Positions 46,997-56,483 of a stretch of DNA of 64,000 nucleotides are shown in pieces. How positions within the stretch are numbered: the stretch's first letter is position 1; each line of letters begins with the position of its first letter. This DNA comes from Cellulosimicrobium funkei. GTDB lineage: Bacteria > Actinomycetota > Actinomycetes > Actinomycetales > Cellulomonadaceae. The notes beneath the pieces are model-generated. The model did not search any database and was not told the origin of the DNA. It saw only the letters and a list, made by a program, of their open reading frames with translations. The position numbers and the translations under genes are program-made. Where the stretch lies: assembly GCF_004519295.1 (NCBI RefSeq), contig NZ_SOZH01000003.1, positions 434,001 to 498,000 of the forward strand, read 5' to 3'.

Positions 46997-48073
46997 TCAG
47001 GCGTCGAAGAGCGTCCCGCCCTCGCGCGGCGGGGTGAGCCCGAGGTGCGCCCAGGCGGCCGGGGTCGCGACGCGACCCCGCGGCGTCCGCCCGATCAGCC
47101 CCTCGCGCACGAGGTACGGCTCGGCGACGGTCTCGACCGTCTCCGCCTCCTCGCCCACCGTCACCGCGAGCGTCGTCAGGCCCACGGGACCGCCGTTGAA
47201 GCGCGTGCACAGCGCGGTGAGCACCGCCCGGTCGAGCCGGTCGAGGCCGATCGGGTCCACCTCGTAGACCTCGAGGGCCGCGCGCGCGGCCGCGAGGTCC
47301 ATGGTCCCGTCGCCGCGCACCTGCGCCCAGTCACGCACACGCCGCAGGAGGCGGTTCGCGATGCGGGGCGTGCCGCGCGAACGCCCCGCAATCTCGCGGG
47401 CGGCCTGGGGGTCGAGCGCGACGCCCAGCAGGCCGGCCGAGCGCGTCAGCACGCGCTCGAGCTCGTCGCCCGAGTAGAAGTCCAGGTGCCCGGTGAAGCC
47501 GAACCGGTCGCGCAGCGGCGCGGGCAGGAGCCCCGCGCGCGTCGTCGCGCCGACCGCCGTGAAGGGCGGCAGCGAGAGCGGGATGGCGCTCGCCCCGGCC
47601 CCCTTGCCCACGACGACGTCGACGCGGAAGTCCTCCATCGCCATGTACAGGAGCTCCTCGGCCGGTCGCGCTAGCCGGTGGATCTCGTCGATGAACAGGA
47701 CCTCGCCCTCCTCGAGCGAGGACAGCACCGCCGCGAGGTCGCCGGCGTGCTGGATCGCGGGCCCGGACGTCACGCGCAGCGACGTGCCGAGCTCCGCGGC
47801 GATGATCATGGCGAGCGTCGTCTTGCCGAGCCCGGGCGGACCCGACAGGAGCACGTGGTCCGGCGCGCTCCCCCGCGCGAGCGCGGCCTGGAGCACGAGC
47901 GACAGCTGGTCGCGCACGACGGCCTGGCCGACGAACTCCTCCAGCCGGCGCGGCCGGAGCGCGGCCTCGGCCGCGCGTTCGAGGTCGTCCGCGCCCGCCG
48001 CGACGATGCGCTCGGACGAGAACGTGCCGTCTCCGCCGAGGTCGTCGAGTCCCACCTGGTCGAAGGTCGCCAT
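46997..48073 (-). CDS. ruvB: Holliday junction DNA helicase RuvB
   Basis: Hexameric AAA+ motor of branch migration. The 358-residue protein has Walker [14 protein letters not shown], Walker [10 protein letters not shown], sensor region GATTRAGLL and the C-terminal winged helix ([20 protein letters not shown]). ATG at 48073 has GAGGAGC upstream and is 2 bp from the ruvA stop, so they form one unit. Confidence 0.97.
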   Translation of the reverse strand: MATFDQVGLDDLGGDGTFSSERIVAAGADDLERAAEAALRPRRLEEFVGQAVVRDQLSLVLQAALARGSAPDHVLLSGPPGLGKTTLAMIIAAELGTSLRVTSGPAIQHAGDLAAVLSSLEEGEVLFIDEIHRLARPAEELLYMAMEDFRVDVVVGKGAGASAIPLSLPPFTAVGATTRAGLLPAPLRDRFGFTGHLDFYSGDELERVLTRSAGLLGVALDPQAAREIAGRSRGTPRIANRLLRRVRDWAQVRGDGTMDLAAARAALEVYEVDPIGLDRLDRAVLTALCTRFNGGPVGLTTLAVTVGEEAETVETVAEPYLVREGLIGRTPRGRVATPAAWAHLGLTPPREGGTLFDA

Positions 48074-48075
48074 CG

Positions 48076-48711
48076 TCAGCTCCTCGGCCCGCCGAGCACC
48101 CGCAGCGCGGCACGCAGCGCGCCCGCCACGTCGGGTGCCTCGACGACGTCGACGCCCGCCTCGGCGAGCACGGTGGACACCGCGTCGTCCGCGGCCTTGA
48201 GGTTCCAGCCGAGCCCGACGAGCGCCTCGACCACCTGGTCGCGCCGGTCCTCCGGACGCGGCGCCGACGCCGAGGCGGTCGATCCCGCCTCGGGAGCGTC
48301 GGCGCCCGTGGGCGGGCCGAGCTTGTCGCCGAGCTCGAGCGCGATCCGCTGCGCGCCCTTGTTGCCGATGCCCGGGACGCGCACGAGCGCGGCGATGTCG
48401 GCGCCCGCGACCGCACGACGCAGGCCGTCGGGCGTGTGCACGGCGAGCATCGCGAGCGCGAGGCGCGGACCGACGCCGCTCACGGTCTGGACGGTCTCGA
48501 AGACGGCGCGCTCGTCGTCGTCGGCGAAGCCGTAGAGCGTGAACGAGTCCTCGCGCACGACGACGCTCGTCGCGAGGCGCGCCGTCTCCCCGACGCGCAG
48601 GCCGGCGAGCGTGGCGGGCGTGGCGTGGACGAGGTAGCCCACTCCTCCGACCTCGAGCACGGCGCGGTCGAGCTGGACGCTCGCCACGACACCGCTCAGG
48701 GACGCGATCAC
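48076..48711 (-). CDS. ruvA: Holliday junction DNA helicase subunit RuvA
   Basis: The 211-residue protein starts with [15 protein letters not shown], has the [23 protein letters not shown] region and two helix-hairpin-helix motifs ([13 protein letters not shown] and [16 protein letters not shown]), and a C-terminal domain that contacts RuvB. Domain III is joined by a longer acidic/Ala linker than usual. It is separated from ruvC by 198 bp carrying a LexA box and its own -10 element. Confidence 0.96.
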   Translation of the reverse strand: MIASLSGVVASVQLDRAVLEVGGVGYLVHATPATLAGLRVGETARLATSVVVREDSFTLYGFADDDERAVFETVQTVSGVGPRLALAMLAVHTPDGLRRAVAGADIAALVRVPGIGNKGAQRIALELGDKLGPPTGADAPEAGSTASASAPRPEDRRDQVVEALVGLGWNLKAADDAVSTVLAEAGVDVVEAPDVAGALRAALRVLGGPRS

Positions 48712-48801
48712 GCAGGCTCCTCTCCCGGCCGGCAGCCCCGGCCTGGTCCGATGGTCCGCCGGCCCCGAGGACCGCCGTCGGGCCGCGCACCGAGAGGCGC
48801 G

Positions 48802-48831
48802 TCGAACACCCGTACGACCGCGGTCACTCTA
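48802..48831 (-). promoter_or_regulatory. LexA box and -10 element of ruvAB
   Basis: TCGAACACCCGTACGA (48802-48817) matches the actinobacterial SOS box TCGAAC-N4-GTTCGA with one mismatch. On the minus strand TAGAGT (48831-48826) would start transcription near 48819, so the box covers the start site. It lies between ruvC and ruvA, not upstream of ruvC. Confidence 0.65.
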
Positions 48832-48909
48832 GCAAGGGCCGCCCACCCGCCGACCGACCGACACGGACCGCCGGCACCCCCACCGGCACGACCGGCGGCA
48901 GCGTCGCCG

Positions 48910-49479
48910 CTAGCGCGGCGCGCGCCGTCCCTTCGCCGCGTGCTCGGCGGCCGCCCAGGCGCGCTGGGCGGCCGTGAGCTCGTGCCGCTCGCCGCCCTGC
49001 AGGGCACCCGCGGGGCGCCACAGGTGGCAGATCGCGAGCGCGAGCGCGTCGGCCGCGTCCGCGGGCTTCGGCGGCTCCGCGAGGCCGAGGATCCCCGCGA
49101 CCATGCGCTGGACCTGCTCCTTGCCGGCGCGTCCGCTCCCCGTGACCGCGGCCTTGACCTCCGACGGCGTGTGCAGCGCGACGGGGACGCCCCGCTTCGC
49201 GGCCCCGACCATCGCGATGCCCGCGGCCTGCGCGGTCCCCATGACCGTCCCGACGTTGTGCTGCGCGAACACGCGCTCGACCGCCACGACGTCGGGCACG
49301 TGCTCGTCGAACCACGCGTCGAGCCGCTCCGCGATCCGCAGCAGCCGCAGGTCCACGCTCAGCTCCGGGTCCGTCCGGATCACCCCGACCGCGACGAGCT
49401 CGGCCCGCCGCCCCCGCGCGGAGTCCACCACCCCGACACCGCACCGGGTCAGCCCAGGATCCACTCCGAGAACGCGCAC
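48910..49479 (-). CDS. ruvC: Holliday junction resolvase RuvC
   Basis: The 189-residue endonuclease has the catalytic acidic residues in [12 protein letters not shown] (Asp7), [12 protein letters not shown] (Glu) and [12 protein letters not shown] (two Asp). GTG at 49479 has GGGAGGG 7 nt upstream and starts exactly at the family N-terminus. The C-terminal tail is Arg/Ala-rich. It is followed by the ruvAB unit with a separate promoter. Confidence 0.95.
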   Translation of the reverse strand: MRVLGVDPGLTRCGVGVVDSARGRRAELVAVGVIRTDPELSVDLRLLRIAERLDAWFDEHVPDVVAVERVFAQHNVGTVMGTAQAAGIAMVGAAKRGVPVALHTPSEVKAAVTGSGRAGKEQVQRMVAGILGLAEPPKPADAADALALAICHLWRPAGALQGGERHELTAAQRAWAAAEHAAKGRRAPR

Positions 49480-49544
49480 CCCAGTACCCTCCCACGACCC
49501 GACCACGGAACCCGTGCGCCTCGCGGGCCGCCGACCACGGCGAG

Positions 49545-49684
49545 CCGAGACCGGCGGGGCGGGTGAGGTGCGCGCGGTCGTGGCGGGCCTGGCGGGAGCG
49601 GCGCGAGGAACGAGCGCCGCGGATGGTAGACCGCGCGCACCTCACCCGCCCCGCCACCCCGGGGGACCACGCCGTCGGTCTCGG
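49545..49684. repeat. 27-bp perfect inverted repeat between ruvC and yebC
   Basis: Positions 49553-49579 and 49629-49655 are perfect reverse complements (27 bp) around a 49-nt loop. The loop contains a smaller hairpin, GCGGCGC/GCGCCGC. Outside, CCGAGACC (49545-49552) pairs with GGTCTCGG (49677-49684) after a 21-nt asymmetric insert. It lies between two minus-strand genes, 17 bp past yebC, and fills most of the 222-bp gap. It may be a very long terminator or a mobile palindromic element. Confidence 0.85.
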
Positions 49685-49701
49685 TGACCGAGCCGACGGG
49701 A

Positions 49702-50463
49702 TCAGTCGTCGTTCTCGAGCTCCGCCATGACCTCGTCCGACGCGTCGAAGTTGGCGTAGACGTTCTGCACGTCGTCGCTGTCCTCGAGCGCGTCGATGAG
49801 GCGCAGGATCTTGCGCGCGCCCTCGGCGTCGACCTCGACCTCCATCGACGGGTGCCAGATCGAGTCGGCGGAGTCGTACTCGATCCCCGCCTCCTGGATC
49901 GCGCTGCGCACGGCGACGAGATCGCTCGCCTCGGACAGCACCTCGATGACGTCGCCGGAGTCGGTGACCTCCTCGGCCCCCGCCTCGAGCGCGGCGAGCA
50001 TGACGTCGTCCTCGGTCACGCCCTCCGCCTTCGGCACGACGACGAGGCCCTTGCGCGCGAAGAGGTAGGACACGGAGCCCGGGTCGGCGAGGTTGCCGCC
50101 GTTGCGGCTGAACGCGAGGCGGACCTCGGAGGCCGCGCGGTTCTTGTTGTCGGTGAGGCACTCGACCAGGACGGCGATGCCGTTGGGGCCGTAGCCCTCG
50201 TACATGATCGTCTGGTAGTCGACGGCGTCGGCGCCGGTGCCCGAGCCGCGCTTGACGGCGCGGTCGATGTTGTCGTTGGGGACCGACGACTTCTTCGCCT
50301 TCTGGATGGCGTCGAACAGCGTCGGGTTGCCCGCGGGGTCACCGCCGCCCGTGCGCGCCGCGACCTCGATGTTCTTGATGAGCTTCGCGAAGAGCTTGCC
50401 GCGCTTGGCGTCGATGGCCGCCTTCTTGTGCTTGGTCGTGGCCCACTTGGAGTGCCCTGACAT
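49702..50463 (-). CDS. yebC: YebC/PmpR-family regulator (TACO1-like)
   Basis: The 253-residue protein matches YebC throughout: [42 protein letters not shown] and [19 protein letters not shown]. The family affects transcription of some genes and relieves ribosome stalling at certain sequences. It starts at the ATG at 50463, 6 bp after pdxT. The order pdxT-yebC-ruvC is the actinobacterial standard. Confidence 0.95.
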   Translation of the reverse strand: MSGHSKWATTKHKKAAIDAKRGKLFAKLIKNIEVAARTGGGDPAGNPTLFDAIQKAKKSSVPNDNIDRAVKRGSGTGADAVDYQTIMYEGYGPNGIAVLVECLTDNKNRAASEVRLAFSRNGGNLADPGSVSYLFARKGLVVVPKAEGVTEDDVMLAALEAGAEEVTDSGDVIEVLSEASDLVAVRSAIQEAGIEYDSADSIWHPSMEVEVDAEGARKILRLIDALEDSDDVQNVYANFDASDEVMAELENDD

Positions 50464-50469
50464 GCGTTC

Positions 50470-51132
50470 CTACCCCTTCGCGATTCTGACGAACAGCTCG
50501 TGCACGCGCGCGTCCCCGGAGATCTCCGGGTGGAACGAGGTGGCGAGCAGCGATCCCTGCTGGACTGCGACGATCCTACCGGCGGCAGCCGCCGGGATGC
50601 CGGGTGCGCCGTGCTCGGGGATCCGTGCGAGCACCTCGACCCCGGGCCCGGCCTCCTCGACCCAGGGCGCCCGGATGAACACGGCGTGCACCGCGTCCCC
50701 GTCCTGGCCCGGTCTCGGTGCGCCGTCGCGCCCGTCGTCCGCCGGCGCCAGACCCGCGAACGCGAGGTCGGTCTCGAACGAGTCGACCTGCCGGCCGAAC
50801 GCGTTGCGCCGGACCGTCACGTCGAGCCCGCCGATGGTGCGCTGGTCGGCGGTGCCGCCCAGGATGCGGTCGGCGAGCAGGATCATGCCGGCGCACGAGC
50901 CGTAGACGGGCAGGCCCTCGGCGATGCGCGCGCGCAGCGGCTCGTCGAGCTCGAAGATGCGCAGGAGCTTGTCGATGGTCGTCGACTCGCCGCCCGGGAG
51001 CACGAGCCCGTCGACCGCGGCGAGCTCCTCGGGGCGGCGGACGCCGACCGTGCGGGCGCCCGCGGCCTCGAGCGCGGCGCGGTGCTCGCGCACGTCGCCC
51101 TGGAGGGCGAGGACACCGATGGTGATCGTCAC
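50470..51132 (-). CDS. pdxT: Pyridoxal 5'-phosphate synthase glutaminase subunit
   Basis: Class I glutaminase that supplies ammonia to PdxS. The 220-residue protein has [10 protein letters not shown] (43-52), nucleophile Cys80 in YGSCAGM, and His201/Glu203 in SFHPEISG. A 20-residue Gly/Asp/Pro insertion near 130-147 is unusual. The GTG at 51132 has no Shine-Dalgarno sequence, but TATCAT lies 8 nt upstream, so the mRNA is probably leaderless. pdxS lies about 1.4 kb away beyond two other genes. Confidence 0.94.
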   Translation of the reverse strand: MTITIGVLALQGDVREHRAALEAAGARTVGVRRPEELAAVDGLVLPGGESTTIDKLLRIFELDEPLRARIAEGLPVYGSCAGMILLADRILGGTADQRTIGGLDVTVRRNAFGRQVDSFETDLAFAGLAPADDGRDGAPRPGQDGDAVHAVFIRAPWVEEAGPGVEVLARIPEHGAPGIPAAAAGRIVAVQQGSLLATSFHPEISGDARVHELFVRIAKG

Positions 51133-51215
51133 GAAGGGGAATGATACGTCGGCGGCTCCGCCGCTTGTCCCGCGGTGGGCCTCCGGCCGCGCCCACGGTT
51201 GCTAGCCTCGCCGTC
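51133..51215. promoter_or_regulatory. Divergent leaderless promoters of pdxT and a membrane-protein gene
   Basis: On the minus strand TATCAT (51146-51141) stands 8 nt before the pdxT GTG. On the plus strand TAGCCT (51203-51208) stands 7 nt before the GTG at 51216. Neither gene has a ribosome binding site, so both appear to be leaderless. The 83-bp region also has a GGCGG/CCGCC hairpin. Confidence 0.6.
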
Positions 51216-51887
51216 GTGACGTACCCGCCCGCCCCCGGCCAGCCCTACCCCGCGCCCGGTCCGGCGCCGTACCCCGGGGCGGCGCCGCGGCCCCCGCGCA
51301 GCACGCGCGGCGCCACGACGATGATCGTGGTCGGCGCCGTCGTGCTCGTGCTCGCGCTCGTGGCGGGGGTCCTCGGCGTCACGACGTTCGTGCGGGCGCT
51401 GCCGACCGGCGTGATCGACGGCGCGGGTCGGCCCGGGTCGGCGGCGCTCGCGTCGGGCGACGTGCCGGGCGAGGCGGAGCTCGAGGTCTCGGGCGGCCAG
51501 CCGTACAGCATCTGGGCGGTGGGCCGCGCGGGGTCCTCGGACGGCGCGGGCCTCGACGTCGAGGACGTGACCGTGACCTGCGCCGACGGCGACCTCACGG
51601 TGAGCGCCCCGTCGGTGTCCGGCAGCTCCGGCCTGGGCTCCTCCCAGGCGACGACGGTGGCCGAGGCGACGCCGCCGGCGTCCGGGACGTGCACGGTGAC
51701 CGTCGCGCAGGGCGCAGCGCCCGCGGGCACGACGTTCGTCGTCACCGAGGGCTGGCGCTTCGGCACGTTCTTCGCGACGCTCGGCGGCACGATCGTGCTG
51801 TGGTTCGTCGCGATCGGCGGCGGGCTGCTGGGCGCGGGACTGCTCGTCGGCGGGATCGTGTGGCGGGTGATCGCCCGCCGGGCGTAG
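51216..51887 (+). CDS. Putative membrane protein with Pro/Tyr-rich N-terminus
   Basis: Unrecognised 223-residue protein. Residues 1-30 are Pro/Tyr/Gly-rich (PAPGQPYPAPGPAPYPG), a membrane helix lies near 37-60, an extracytoplasmic Ser/Thr/Gly-rich domain near 65-180 includes two Cys that may pair, and a second hydrophobic segment lies near 190-218. Both termini are predicted to be cytoplasmic. It is the only plus-strand gene between pdxT and pdxS and converges on the Nudix gene across 4 bp. Confidence 0.75.
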   Translation: MTYPPAPGQPYPAPGPAPYPGAAPRPPRSTRGATTMIVVGAVVLVLALVAGVLGVTTFVRALPTGVIDGAGRPGSAALASGDVPGEAELEVSGGQPYSIWAVGRAGSSDGAGLDVEDVTVTCADGDLTVSAPSVSGSSGLGSSQATTVAEATPPASGTCTVTVAQGAAPAGTTFVVTEGWRFGTFFATLGGTIVLWFVAIGGGLLGAGLLVGGIVWRVIARRA

Positions 51888-51891
51888 CCGG

Positions 51892-52455
51892 TCAGTCCGC
51901 GCGCGCCGTGCCGAGGTGCCGCGTCACGCCGTCCCACCCGCGCAGCAGCGGTGCGACGAGGTCGGGCAGCCCTTCGGGGAAGACCTCGATCTGGACGCCG
52001 CGCAGGTCGTCGAGCGCCCACCAGCGCATCTCGTCGACGACGTCGAGCTCGACGTCGGTCCACCCGGCGCGGCTCAGCCCGCCGTCGCGGTCGGCCCCGG
52101 TGACCCGCGCGAGGAACAGCACCTCGTCCTGGCGGCAGTGCTGCCGGTAGAAGTCGAAGATCGCGCTGCGCGTGTACACCGGGCCGACGAGCGCGCCCGG
52201 GTCCAGACGCAGGCCCGTCTCCTCGCGGACCTCGCGCAGCGCGGCGTCGACGTCGCTCTCGCCCGGGTCGACTCCCCCGCCGATCGTGAACCACCACGAG
52301 CGCTCGGGCTGGTCGACGTCGTGCCCGCGTGCGAGGAGGATCCGGTCGGCGTCGTCGAGGAGCAGCACGCGCGCGCCGCGGCGGAAGTACAGGCCGTCGT
52401 CCCCGAGCACCCAGTCGGGGCCCAGGGACGACGGCGCTCCGGCGGCCTCGGCCAC
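51892..52455 (-). CDS. Nudix hydrolase
   Basis: The 187-residue protein contains the Nudix box GGGVDPGESDVDAALREVRE followed by ETG (about 59-81), with all catalytic Glu residues. The substrate is unknown; the N-terminal RRGARVLLLDDADRILLARGHD is typical of diverse members. GTG at 52455. It follows pdxS by 59 bp. A Nudix gene also sits near pimA in mycobacteria (Rv2609c, from memory). Confidence 0.9.
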   Translation of the reverse strand: MAEAAGAPSSLGPDWVLGDDGLYFRRGARVLLLDDADRILLARGHDVDQPERSWWFTIGGGVDPGESDVDAALREVREETGLRLDPGALVGPVYTRSAIFDFYRQHCRQDEVLFLARVTGADRDGGLSRAGWTDVELDVVDEMRWWALDDLRGVQIEVFPEGLPDLVAPLLRGWDGVTRHLGTARAD

Positions 52456-52514
52456 GACGGCTCAGCCGTCCGTCGTCGGCACGACGACGGACGGCTGCGA
52501 CGCGCGGCGGTCGG

Positions 52515-53465
52515 TCACCAGCCGCGCTCGGCCAGGCGGTGCGGGACGGGGATGTCGTCGACGTTGATGCCGACCATCGCCTCGCCGAGGCCGCGCGAGA
52601 CCTTGGCGATCACGTCGGGGTCGTCGTAGAACGTCGTCGCCTTGACGATGGCGGCCGCGCGCTGGGCGGGGTTGCCGGACTTGAAGATGCCCGACCCCAC
52701 GAACACGCCCTCGGCGCCGAGCTGCATCATCATCGCGGCGTCGGCCGGGGTCGCGATCCCGCCGGCGGTGAACATGACGACCGGGAGCTTGCCGGTCGCG
52801 GCGACCTCCTTGACGAGCTCGTACGGCGCCTGGAGCTCCTTCGCGGCGACGAACAGCTCGTCCTCGGGGAGCGACGTGAGGCGGCGGATCTCCCCGCGGA
52901 TGGTGCGCATGTGCGTGGTCGCGTTGGAGACGTCGCCCGTGCCGGCCTCGCCCTTGGAGCGGATCATCGCGGCGCCCTCGGTGATGCGGCGCAGCGCCTC
53001 GCCGAGGTTGGTCGCCCCGCACACGAACGGGACGGTGAACTGCCACTTGTCGATGTGGTTGGCGTAGTCCGCGGGCGTGAGGACCTCGGACTCGTCGACG
53101 TAGTCCACGCCGAGCGACTGCAGCACCTGCGCCTCGACGAAGTGGCCGATGCGCGCCTTGGCCATCACGGGGATGGAGACGGCCTCGATGATCCCGTCGA
53201 TCATGTCCGGGTCGGACATGCGCGAGACTCCGCCCTGCGCGCGGATGTCGGCGGGCACGCGCTCGAGCGCCATGACCGCCACGGCCCCGGCGTCCTCGGC
53301 GATCTTCGCCTGCTCGGGCGTGACGACGTCCATGATGACGCCGCCCTTGAGCATCTCCGCCATCCCCCGCTTGACCCTCGCGGTGCCGACCGCGCCGGCA
53401 CCCTCCGCGGTCGCGGCGCCCGGGGCGCTCTCGGCAGGGACGTTCTGGTCGGCCACGTTGGTCAC
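52515..53465 (-). CDS. pdxS: Pyridoxal 5'-phosphate synthase lyase subunit
   Basis: TIM-barrel enzyme that builds PLP from ribose 5-phosphate, glyceraldehyde 3-phosphate and ammonia from PdxT. The 316-residue protein has [27 protein letters not shown] with a catalytic Lys, [16 protein letters not shown] and the C-terminal AERGW. The first 30 residues are an Ala/Gly extension. It is not adjacent to pdxT, unlike in most bacteria with this pathway. Confidence 0.96.
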   Translation of the reverse strand: MTNVADQNVPAESAPGAATAEGAGAVGTARVKRGMAEMLKGGVIMDVVTPEQAKIAEDAGAVAVMALERVPADIRAQGGVSRMSDPDMIDGIIEAVSIPVMAKARIGHFVEAQVLQSLGVDYVDESEVLTPADYANHIDKWQFTVPFVCGATNLGEALRRITEGAAMIRSKGEAGTGDVSNATTHMRTIRGEIRRLTSLPEDELFVAAKELQAPYELVKEVAATGKLPVVMFTAGGIATPADAAMMMQLGAEGVFVGSGIFKSGNPAQRAAAIVKATTFYDDPDVIAKVSRGLGEAMVGINVDDIPVPHRLAERGW

Positions 53466-53559
53466 CGGTACCTCACACCTTCAGGTCAGGGGAACGTCGC
53501 GCGATCGCGCGCGGACGCCGTCGAACAGGCTCGACGGCACATGCTCCCACGCGCTCCCC

Positions 53560-53601
53560 ATCCTAACGTCGGGCCGTCCACGGCCCCGGTCCCCGGACCG
53601 G
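53560..53601 (-). promoter_or_regulatory. Putative pdxS -10 box and upstream hairpin
   Basis: TAGGAT on the minus strand (53565-53560) would give pdxS a leader of about 85 nt. Upstream a 7-bp perfect hairpin, CCGGTCC/GGACCGG (53586-53601), may terminate the preceding phosphatidylinositol operon. Both calls are tentative. Confidence 0.4.
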
Positions 53602-53647
53602 CCGGGAGCGGGCCGCCGAGCCCGGTACGACCCGCGAGGGCCGACTC

Positions 53648-54298
53648 TCAGTCGGGCGTGGCCGCGGTGGCGACAGGGCGCACGAGCGCGTCGGGCGCGG
53701 CGTCGTCGAGCTCGACCGTGACGGGCATCGGCGCGTGGCCCGCGAGGTGGAACAGACGCACCCACCACTTGCTGCGCACGCGCAGCGCCTGGGCGACGGC
53801 CTCGTTGTGGAAGCGGCGCGCGAGCTGGGCGCGGTACCAGGCGGCGGACAGCGTGGCGAGCAGCTCGTCGCCGGCGGGGACCGACCGCACCTCGGCGAGG
53901 TCGTCGGCGTCCTCCAGCGCGGAGCGCAGCGTCGCGGTGAGGTCGCTCTCCGCGAGGGCGCGCGACTCCGCCATGCCGCCCAGCAGGCGCCGGGGCCGCG
54001 GGCCGTCCGCCGGCACGAGGCCGGGCACCTGCTCGCGGAGCCGGCGCGCGTCGGCGTCGTCGTCAAGGACGGCGTGCGCCGCCTCGGCGACGAGGACGGA
54101 GCTCGCGGGGTCGAGCTCGCCGGACGCCGCGAGGTCCACGGCGGCCGACGCGCGGCGCACGAGCTGGGCGTCCAGCGCGAGCCTCGACGCCATGACCTTG
54201 CGGTGGAGGCGGTCGAGCCGCGACGCGGCGACCCACAGCAGCCACGCGGCCAGGGCCGCGACGACGAGGACGAGGACGGCGGTCTCGGACCAGGTCAC
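53648..54298 (-). CDS. Uncharacterised membrane-anchored protein of the PIM locus
   Basis: Unrecognised 216-residue protein with an N-terminal membrane helix (ETAVLVLVVAALAAWLLWVA), then a largely helical soluble part (RLDRLHRKVMASRLALDAQL, LSAAWYRAQLARRFHNEAVA, KWWVRLFHLAGHAP). The layout loosely recalls LemA-like proteins but no signature is found. GTG at 54298 overlaps the pimA stop (GTGA), which ties it to mannoside synthesis. Conserved at this place in related actinobacteria, as far as I recall. Confidence 0.75.
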   Translation of the reverse strand: MTWSETAVLVLVVAALAAWLLWVAASRLDRLHRKVMASRLALDAQLVRRASAAVDLAASGELDPASSVLVAEAAHAVLDDDADARRLREQVPGLVPADGPRPRRLLGGMAESRALAESDLTATLRSALEDADDLAEVRSVPAGDELLATLSAAWYRAQLARRFHNEAVAQALRVRSKWWVRLFHLAGHAPMPVTVELDDAAPDALVRPVATAATPD

Positions 54299-55506
54299 GG
54301 GCGACCCACCTCCTCCTCGCGGGCGCGGCCCAGCAACCGCCCGCCGCGGCGCGAGCGCGGGTCCTCGTGCACGGGGATGACCGCCTCGGACGCCGCGAGC
54401 ACCATGTCGTACACCGCGGAGACCTGGTCGGTCACCGCGGACCAGTCGAACCGCCGCACGAACTCGGCCGCACGCGCCCGGTGCGCGGCACGGGCGTCGG
54501 GGTCCGCGAGGACGTCGACCACCGCCCGGGCCAGCGCCTCGGGGTCGCCGACGGGGAACAGCACGCCCGCGGCGCCGTCGTCGAGCACGCGGCGGAACGC
54601 GCCGAGGTCGCTCGCGACGACGCACGCCCCGGCGCTCATCGCCTCCACGAGGACGATCCCGAAGCTCTCGCCCCCGGTCTGCGGGGCGATGTAGAGGTCC
54701 ACCGACGCGAGCAGGCTCGCCTTGTCCTCGTCGCTCACACCACCGAGGAACTCGACGGAGGACGCGTGCGCGCCGAGCGCCTCGATCGCGGCGTCCCGAC
54801 CGTCGTCGCCGCGCCCGGCGACGAGGAACCTCGCGCCGGGGAGCTGCTCGAGGATCCGCGGGATCGCGGCCGTCAGGACGGGCAGGCCCTTGCGCGGCTC
54901 GTCGAGGCGCCCGAGGAACGCGATCGTCGGCGCCTCGGGCGTGCCCTGCCAGGCCGGGCTCGGCACGGCGTCGGCGAACGTGTCGACGTACACGCCGTTG
55001 GGGATGACGACGGCGTCCCCGCCCAGGTGGTCCACCAGCGTGCGCCGCGCGTCCTCCGAGACGGCGATGCGCGCGTCGATCTTCTCCAGGCTCTGCCGCA
55101 CGAGCGGGTAGGCGACCTGGAGCGCGCGCGAGCGCACGAGCGACGTGTGGAACGTCGCGACGATCGGGCCCTGCGCGATCCAGAGCGCGAGCATGCTCAG
55201 CGAGGGCGTCACGGGCTCGTGCAGGTGCAGCACGTCGAACCGTCCGGCGTCGAGCCACCGGCGCACGCGGCCCGCCGTGCGCGGGCCGAACGTGAGCCGC
55301 GCGACCGAGCCGTTGTAGCGCACCGGCACCGCACCGCCGGCGGAGGTGAGGTAGTCCGGGACGGGCGTGTCGTCGTCGGCCGGGGCGAGCACGGAGACCT
55401 CGTGGCCCCGCGCCATGAGCGCCTCGGCGAGGTCGCGGACGTGGAACTGCACACCGCCGGGGGCGTCGAACGAGTAGGGGCACACGATGCCCACGCGCAG
55501 GCTCAT
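54295..55506 (-). CDS. pimA: Phosphatidylinositol alpha-mannosyltransferase (GT4), PimA-like
   Basis: Adds the first mannose to phosphatidylinositol in PIM synthesis on the cytoplasmic face. The 403-residue protein has CPYSFDAPGGVQFHVRDLAE, HLHEPVTPSLS, VIPNGVYVDTF, FLGRLDEPRKGLPVL and the GT4 signature GESFGIVLVEAMSAG. ATG at 55506 overlaps the acyltransferase stop (ATGA). The C-terminal tail is basic. The operon context with pgsA and the acyltransferase supports the name. Confidence 0.9.
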   Translation of the reverse strand: MSLRVGIVCPYSFDAPGGVQFHVRDLAEALMARGHEVSVLAPADDDTPVPDYLTSAGGAVPVRYNGSVARLTFGPRTAGRVRRWLDAGRFDVLHLHEPVTPSLSMLALWIAQGPIVATFHTSLVRSRALQVAYPLVRQSLEKIDARIAVSEDARRTLVDHLGGDAVVIPNGVYVDTFADAVPSPAWQGTPEAPTIAFLGRLDEPRKGLPVLTAAIPRILEQLPGARFLVAGRGDDGRDAAIEALGAHASSVEFLGGVSDEDKASLLASVDLYIAPQTGGESFGIVLVEAMSAGACVVASDLGAFRRVLDDGAAGVLFPVGDPEALARAVVDVLADPDARAAHRARAAEFVRRFDWSAVTDQVSAVYDMVLAASEAVIPVHEDPRSRRGGRLLGRAREEEVGRP

Positions 55507-56483
55507 GCGGCACGCTCCGCGCCCGGGGCCGGCTCGCCCGCCGCGGCGCGCGTGCGCGCGTAGCGCTCGGGGTCGAGGTCGTCGACGAACACCTTCTGGA
55601 GCATGTGCCAGTCCTGCGGGTGCTCGCGGATCGCGACGCTCAGCGCGTCGACCCAGGACTGCGTCGCCGCGGCCACTCGCTGGGCGCGCGGGACGTCCGT
55701 CGCGATCTCGACGCGCGGGAAGAAGCGGATGACCAGGCCCCAGGGCGAGCCCGCGGCCCGGCGCCGCTCCCCGCGCAGCCGCTCGTAGTGGATGCCGGCC
55801 GGCACGAGCGGCGCGCCCGTGCTCACGGCGAGCGCCGCGGGCCCGGCCGCGACCCGCGCCCGCTCGCCGAAGAGGTCGACCTCGACGCCGCGGTGGGTGA
55901 GGTCGCGGTCGGCGAGCAACGGGATGATCTTCCCCGGCCGGCTCGCGCCGCGCACCAGGTCGCGGAAGACGTCGCCGTCGCCGAGCGCGAGGATCTCGAG
56001 CCCGAGCCCGGTGCGGAACGCGAGAAACTCCTCGAACAGCTCGTCGGGCTTCAGCCGCTCCGCGACCGTGAGCACGGGCGCGATGTGCGGGGTCGCGTAC
56101 GCGCCCGCGAGGTCCCAGTTGCCCTGGTGGGACAGCGCGAGCACCGGGCTCCGGTCGCCGTCGAGGTGCTCGGCCAGGTTCTCGTACCCGACGAGCCGCA
56201 CGCGCGCCTCGACCTGCTCCGGCGTCCAGGCGGGGAGCGTGAAGGCCTCCCGGTAGTACCGCATGTACGACCGCATGCCCGCGCGCGAGAGCCGGCGCAG
56301 GGCGCGCGGCGAGAGCCCGGGCCGGACGCGCGCGAGGTTGCGCTCGAGCTGGCGCACTCCCCCGCCGTGCAGGAGCCACGTCACGTCGGCGATCGCGTCG
56401 AACAGCCCGCGCAGCAGCGGGTCGGGCACCTTGCGCGCGTTGCGCCAGGCGAACGTGAACGCCTTGCCGGCGTCGAGGGCCAT
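55503..56483 (-). CDS. Phosphatidylinositol mannoside acyltransferase-like protein
   Basis: LpxL/HtrB-related lysophospholipid acyltransferase of 326 residues with VLALSHQGNWDLAGAY, which supplies the catalytic His-x4-Asp-like motif, LADRDLTHRGVEVDLFGE, and VPAGIHYERLRG. By position between pgsA and pimA it corresponds to the PatA enzyme that acylates the mannose of PIM. ATG at 56483 overlaps the pgsA-like stop by one base (TGATG). The C-terminal 20 residues are Ala-rich. Confidence 0.88.
   Translation of the reverse strand: MALDAGKAFTFAWRNARKVPDPLLRGLFDAIADVTWLLHGGGVRQLERNLARVRPGLSPRALRRLSRAGMRSYMRYYREAFTLPAWTPEQVEARVRLVGYENLAEHLDGDRSPVLALSHQGNWDLAGAYATPHIAPVLTVAERLKPDELFEEFLAFRTGLGLEILALGDGDVFRDLVRGASRPGKIIPLLADRDLTHRGVEVDLFGERARVAAGPAALAVSTGAPLVPAGIHYERLRGERRRAAGSPWGLVIRFFPRVEIATDVPRAQRVAAATQSWVDALSVAIREHPQDWHMLQKVFVDDLDPERYARTRAAAGEPAPGAERAA

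Noticed and set aside
53522-53535. TCGAACAGGCTCGA near pdxS resembling a LexA box
   Set aside because: The second half lacks GTTCG and the spacing does not fit the consensus.
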